Shown here piece after piece: positions 59,973 to 64,000 of a stretch of 64,000 bases of DNA (its first letter is position 1; every line of letters starts with the position of its first letter). A program made the position numbers and the translations under genes. This DNA is from Candidatus Nitrotoga arctica (GTDB taxonomy: Bacteria; Pseudomonadota; Gammaproteobacteria; Burkholderiales; Gallionellaceae). The stretch lies in assembly GCF_918378365.1 (NCBI RefSeq), contig NZ_OU912926.1, forward strand, positions 2,232,001 through 2,296,000, written 5' to 3'. The notes beneath the pieces were generated by a model. It saw nothing but the letters and a program-made list of their open reading frames with translations. It had not been told where the DNA came from and did not search any database.

Positions 59973-61352
59973 ATGTCGGCAAATTTTGTTGCATTAGCCT
60001 ATTTGATCGCCGCAGTTCTGTTTATCCTGGCGCTGAAAGGCTTGAGTTCTCCCATTTCCGCACGGCGCGGAAATATGTTTGGCATGATAGGCATGGCCAT
60101 TGCGGTGCTCACCACACTGACTATCACTCAGAACCTGATTTATATTGCGCTTGCCATCATCGTGGGCGGAGCGATAGGTGCGGTAGTCGCCCGGCGCATT
60201 CAAATGACTGCCATGCCGGAATTGGTAGCGGCAATGCACTCGCTGGTCGGTCTGGCGGCGGTGCTGGTCGCCATGTCCGCGTTTTATAATCCAGTCGCCT
60301 ATGGCATCTCACCGCTGCACGCCAGCAACCTGATTGAATTATTCATCGGTACGTTTGTTGGTGCGATTACATTCACCGGTTCCATTATCGCTTTCGGAAA
60401 ACTATCCGGCAAACTCGGCAGCAAGCCCTTGCATTTTGCTGGACAGCACTGGTTTAACCTGTTTCTGGGTGTTGTCATGATCGCCTTCGGCATCATGTTC
60501 ATTTTTACGGAAAGCTGGACGCCATTCCTGATCATGATTGCTTTAGCACTGTCGCTGGGAGTATTACTGATTTTGCCGATTGGTGGAGCGGACATGCCCG
60601 TCGTGGTATCCATGCTTAACTCTTATTCCGGGTGGGCCGCAGCAGGCATTGGCTTTACCCTAAATAATAATATGCTGATTATTGCCGGTTCGTTAGTCGG
60701 CAGCTCTGGCGCGATTCTTTCTTACATTATGTGTAAGGCAATGAACCGCTCCTTCTTCAATGTAATTCTTGGTGGCTTTGGTGGTGGTGATGGCGGAGTG
60801 GGGACTGGCGAGGTCGAGCAGCGGCCGGTACGTAGCGGTAGTGCGGATGACGCTGCGTTCCTGATGGGCAATGCGGATAGCGTCATCATCGTCCCGGGCT
60901 ATGGTCTGGCAGTGGCGCGGGCACAACATGCAATCAACGAAATGACTGAGCATTTAATCGAGAAGGGCGTCAAAGTGCGTTATGCCATCCACCCTGTGGC
61001 CGGACGCATGCCGGGGCATATGAACGTATTGCTGGCTGAGGCTGAAGTACCTTACGATCAAGTATTTGAAATGGACGAGATCAATAACGAATTTGCCGAT
61101 ACTGATGTGGTGCTGGTCATCGGTGCTAACGACGTGGTGAATCCTGCAGCCAAGACTGACCCGAACTGCCCTATTTATGGCATGCCGATCATTGATGCGC
61201 ACAAGGCGCGTACTATTCTGGTAGTCAAACGCAGTATGGCTGTCGGCTATGCTGGACTGGACAATGATTTGTTCTATTTAGACAAAACCATGATGGTGTT
61301 TGGCGATGCCAAAAAAGTAGTCGAGGATATAATCAAGGCGTTGCAGCACTAA
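59973..61352 (+). CDS. pntB: NAD(P) transhydrogenase subunit beta
   Basis: The 459-residue start at 59973 (MSANFVALAYLIAAVLFILALKG) has AAGGA ahead; a longer open frame from 59931 adds nothing conserved. About nine membrane helices form the proton path (residues 1-270, with PELVAAMHSLVGLAAV), and the C-terminal NADP(H)-binding domain has VIIVPGYGLAVARAQH and INNEFADTDVVLVIGANDVVNPAAK. Together with PntAA/AB it uses the proton gradient to make NADPH from NADH. Confidence 0.95.
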   Translation: MSANFVALAYLIAAVLFILALKGLSSPISARRGNMFGMIGMAIAVLTTLTITQNLIYIALAIIVGGAIGAVVARRIQMTAMPELVAAMHSLVGLAAVLVAMSAFYNPVAYGISPLHASNLIELFIGTFVGAITFTGSIIAFGKLSGKLGSKPLHFAGQHWFNLFLGVVMIAFGIMFIFTESWTPFLIMIALALSLGVLLILPIGGADMPVVVSMLNSYSGWAAAGIGFTLNNNMLIIAGSLVGSSGAILSYIMCKAMNRSFFNVILGGFGGGDGGVGTGEVEQRPVRSGSADDAAFLMGNADSVIIVPGYGLAVARAQHAINEMTEHLIEKGVKVRYAIHPVAGRMPGHMNVLLAEAEVPYDQVFEMDEINNEFADTDVVLVIGANDVVNPAAKTDPNCPIYGMPIIDAHKARTILVVKRSMAVGYAGLDNDLFYLDKTMMVFGDAKKVVEDIIKALQH

Positions 61353-61752
61353 GTTAATACTTGATTTCATTTCGAATAATATCCCGGTTTACCGGGATAT
61401 TTATTTTAGGCATCTAAAAATAGCGCAGAACTTTGCAAATACCTTCTGACCTAGTCAATATTTTAAACAATGCAATGCAGCAGAGAGGATAGAACCTGGA
61501 TTGTAGAGACACACTAAATTACATTGCGTTCCATAACCCATGCCACATAAAAAACCGAATCGCATATGCCTTCAGGAAACCATGGAGTGCCTTAAAGTAT
61601 TTCTACAGATTGTCGTAAGGTAATATTCAAAATGATTATTCATGAGATACAAAAAGTGATTTCTTAAAGACCCCTTAGAGTAACTATGTTCAGCGTTCAG
61701 CCACACTACAATTATGGAGTTTTCATACAAAATATGATGCTAAATTATTAAC
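61353..61752. other. AT-rich intergenic region after pntB
   Basis: A 400-base gap with the pntB terminator at its left end. The rest is AT-rich and should contain the sensor gene's promoter; no gene or clear promoter stands out. Confidence 0.5.
61379..61408 (+). terminator. Terminator of the pnt operon
   Basis: ATATCCCGGT, loop TT, ACCGGGATAT (61379-61400), then TTATTTTA. A strong 10-bp stem 27 bases past the pntB stop. It is the third hairpin with a CCGG-centred stem in this cluster. Confidence 0.75.
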
Positions 61753-64000
61753 GTGGTGAAACCATTGACTGCATCCCGCATTAATCCTATTCAACAGCTA
61801 TTATCATGGTCTCCTGCTATCCGATTTCTACCATGGTTGGTAGTAATTATTTCTTTAGCTGTAACCCATCAGTTGTGGAAAAATGCGCACTACGAAGCTG
61901 TACGGGAGTTGCAATATAATTTCAATTTCCGTTTACTTGATGTCAGCAACCGCATTGAACAACGCATGCAGTCTTATGAACAAGCGTTGCGGGGTACACA
62001 AGGTTTATTCGCAGCTTCCATCAGCGTAGAGCGGGACGAGTTCCATGCCTATATCGGTGCTCAACATATTGTGGAGAGCTTCCCTGGTATTCAAGGTGTG
62101 GGGTTTTCGCTGATCACCCCTACGACGAAGCAAAATAACCACATTGCCACCGTCTCCAAGGAAAGCTTCCCCGCATACCCCAGCCCTCCTAATGAGAAGC
62201 AAGACATCACCACCTCAGTCGTCTACATCGAGCCATTCTTAGAGGGTAATCGACGTACTTTGGGTTACGACATGTATTCCGATCCGGTGCGCCGTGCCGC
62301 AATGGAGCAAGCGCGTGACAACAATAAAGCCGTTATCACCGGCAAGACGAAACTGATACAGGAAAATAGCGAAAGCGCGCAGGCTGGTTTTGTGATGTAT
62401 CTGCCTATCTATAAAAACGGGACACCCTATGCAACCTTGGCTGAGCGTCGCGCCAATCTTGTTGGCTGGGTCTTTGCTCTGTTTCGGATGGATGATCTTA
62501 TACGTGGCATTCTCGGGGCGAGCAGTCCTGACATCGACATCAAAATCCACGACAGCGAGGAGATGTCGAGTAAGACGCTAATGCATGCAACAGACAACAC
62601 CAATAAAAACGACATCAAGATGGACTCGCTCTTTCATGCTTCGAAGCGCCTTGAAATTGCTGGCCACACCTGGACAATGGCTATTAGCTCTCTCCCCCGC
62701 TTTGAGGCACAGTTAGTCAAAGAAAAAGCACAATCCATTGTCGTGGTTGGCTTAGCTGTAAGTATATTGCTGGGCCTACTCACAGGATTGCTGGTGCAGG
62801 GCCGGGAACGCGCTCTTCGAACTGCGCGGAAGATGAATGAACGATTAATCGAGAGCGAGGAGCGCCTACGCCTTAGTCTGATGTATGGCGAGATCGGCAC
62901 TTGGGATTGGGATATTCGCACTAGCAAACTATATTGGTGCGATCATATTTCCGTCCTTATGGCCTGTCCTGCAAGAAAACAGAATGGTACTTATGACGAC
63001 TTCCTGAGCAGCATACATCCGGATGACCGTCAGTACATGATCGATTCCATGAATGGCTGTGTTGAAGAAAGCGCTAGATACAACATAGAGCACCGAGTTA
63101 TTTGGCCGGATGGCACGGTACGCTGGCTACATCAGCGCGGCGGTGTGATACGCGATACAGATGGAACGCCGCTGAAGATGCTGGGTGTGGTTCAGGATGT
63201 GACCAGCAAAAAGCTGGAGGAAATGGAGCTGGTCGAAATCGATACGAGATTGCGCACCATTATTGATGCTGCCCCGGACGCCGTGGTGTTAATGAATTCC
63301 GAGGGCATACTCACTGGCTGGAATGGCCAGGCAGAAAAAATTTTTGGCTGGGCCAGGGAAGAAGCCATCGGACACATGCTGCACGATCTGATCATCCCGC
63401 CGCAATATCGTAATGCGCATATTCAAGGCTTGAAACATTTTTTAGCTTCCGGCAAGGGAGCCGTCCTGAATAAGCGTATAGAGATAACAGGCTTGCATCG
63501 CGATGGCCATCAATTTGCCATCGAATTGGCAATATCTCCGGTCAAACAAAAGGGTAAATATGAGTTCTGCGCCTTCATCCACGACATCACAGCACGCAAG
63601 AAAACTCAAAGTTTGCTGTTGCGTGCCAAAGAAGACGCCGAGCGAAGTTCCGCAGAGTTAATCAGCTACATCCAGGCAATTGACCAGCACGCCCTCGTTT
63701 CCGTTGCCGACCCTTTCGGGCGCATCATCCAGGCCAATGACAAATTTTGTGAAGTCAGCGGCTACAGCCGGGAAGAGATGCTCGGCCATGACCACCGTAT
63801 CATTAATTCCGAGACGCATCCAAGCGCTTTTTTCGTCGAGATGTGGGTTACCATCGCCAGTGGTGACATCTGGCGCGGTGAAATTTGTAACCGCGCAAAA
63901 AACGGTGCACTCTATTGGGTGGATAGCACTATCGTGCCACTCAAAGATGCCAACGGACAAATTGTACGTTACATATCGGTCAGGGTTGACATTACCAAAC
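61753..64000 (+). CDS. Membrane sensor protein with CHASE and PAS domains (3' end outside window)
   Basis: A GTG-started frame (61753 or 61756) stays open to the window edge, giving at least 749 residues. It has a first membrane helix near 23-43 and an extracytoplasmic CHASE domain (about 75-290, with EQALRGTQGLFAAS and FPGIQGVGF). A second membrane helix lies near 328-350. Three PAS domains follow: about 370-480 (GEIGTWDWDI, HRVIWPDGTVRWLHQRG), 499-615 (IIDAAPDAVVLMN) and 643 to the edge (FCEVSGYSREEMLGHDHRIINS). CHASE-PAS proteins usually end in a histidine kinase or a GGDEF/EAL module; which applies lies beyond the window. No ribosome site is obvious. Confidence 0.85.
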   Translation, partial: MVKPLTASRINPIQQLLSWSPAIRFLPWLVVIISLAVTHQLWKNAHYEAVRELQYNFNFRLLDVSNRIEQRMQSYEQALRGTQGLFAASISVERDEFHAYIGAQHIVESFPGIQGVGFSLITPTTKQNNHIATVSKESFPAYPSPPNEKQDITTSVVYIEPFLEGNRRTLGYDMYSDPVRRAAMEQARDNNKAVITGKTKLIQENSESAQAGFVMYLPIYKNGTPYATLAERRANLVGWVFALFRMDDLIRGILGASSPDIDIKIHDSEEMSSKTLMHATDNTNKNDIKMDSLFHASKRLEIAGHTWTMAISSLPRFEAQLVKEKAQSIVVVGLAVSILLGLLTGLLVQGRERALRTARKMNERLIESEERLRLSLMYGEIGTWDWDIRTSKLYWCDHISVLMACPARKQNGTYDDFLSSIHPDDRQYMIDSMNGCVEESARYNIEHRVIWPDGTVRWLHQRGGVIRDTDGTPLKMLGVVQDVTSKKLEEMELVEIDTRLRTIIDAAPDAVVLMNSEGILTGWNGQAEKIFGWAREEAIGHMLHDLIIPPQYRNAHIQGLKHFLASGKGAVLNKRIEITGLHRDGHQFAIELAISPVKQKGKYEFCAFIHDITARKKTQSLLLRAKEDAERSSAELISYIQAIDQHALVSVADPFGRIIQANDKFCEVSGYSREEMLGHDHRIINSETHPSAFFVEMWVTIASGDIWRGEICNRAKNGALYWVDSTIVPLKDANGQIVRYISVRVDITK

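Overview
The window looks like a chromosome segment of a betaproteobacterium, probably of the Nitrosomonadales (Gallionella/Sideroxydans-like). This placement is an inference from gene order (gyrA-serC-...-pheA-hisC-aroF-tyrA; grpE-dnaK-dnaJ; ubiG-gph), an SMC rather than MukBEF condensin, a RegB/RegA redox two-component pair and protein style. No rRNA, tRNA or CRISPR array was seen.

Layout. 1-5.5 kb is accessory DNA: the end of an IS91-family element (partial tyrosine recombinase plus HUH transposase), a GC-rich glutathione S-transferase gene, a YdeI-like gene, and a REP/RAYT island. The island holds a REP-associated tyrosine transposase between inverted REP sequences, an internally deleted relative of the same element, and a solo REP. 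5.5-19.3 kb is mostly conserved minus-strand genes: tex, gloA, a small monooxygenase, radA, a Sel1-repeat protein, trhO, regBA, a NYN-domain protein and queF. A large plus-strand secreted serine protease gene sits among them. 19.2-25.2 kb has smc, a penicillin-binding endopeptidase and an MFS transporter. 25.3-29.5 kb is the heat-shock block grpE-dnaK-dnaJ, with a near-perfect sigma-32 promoter before grpE.

29.6-37.7 kb holds an ABC-F ATPase (uup), a PrxQ peroxiredoxin that may start at AUU, a solitary PD-(D/E)XK-like nuclease, an LpxL-like acyltransferase between two copies of the mnmC 3' region (one a decayed pseudogene), and mnmC. 37.8-47 kb is a tight minus-strand operon joining DNA gyrase A to serine and aromatic amino acid synthesis: gyrA, serC, serA, pheA, hisC, aroF, tyrA. 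47.1-54.4 kb holds ubiG-gph, a DUF1499 protein, an SH3-type lipoprotein, an HDOD protein, and mutL-miaA.

54.5-61.4 kb is the most unusual part. A 1194-residue multidomain iron-sulfur flavoprotein (GltD/NfnB-like core followed by a PyrK/NfnA-like C-terminus) lies directly upstream of the proton-translocating transhydrogenase genes pntAA-pntAB-pntB. The cluster is punctuated by three look-alike hairpins. The arrangement suggests a soluble, possibly bifurcating, pyridine-nucleotide oxidoreductase working beside the membrane transhydrogenase. The window ends inside a CHASE/PAS sensor gene.
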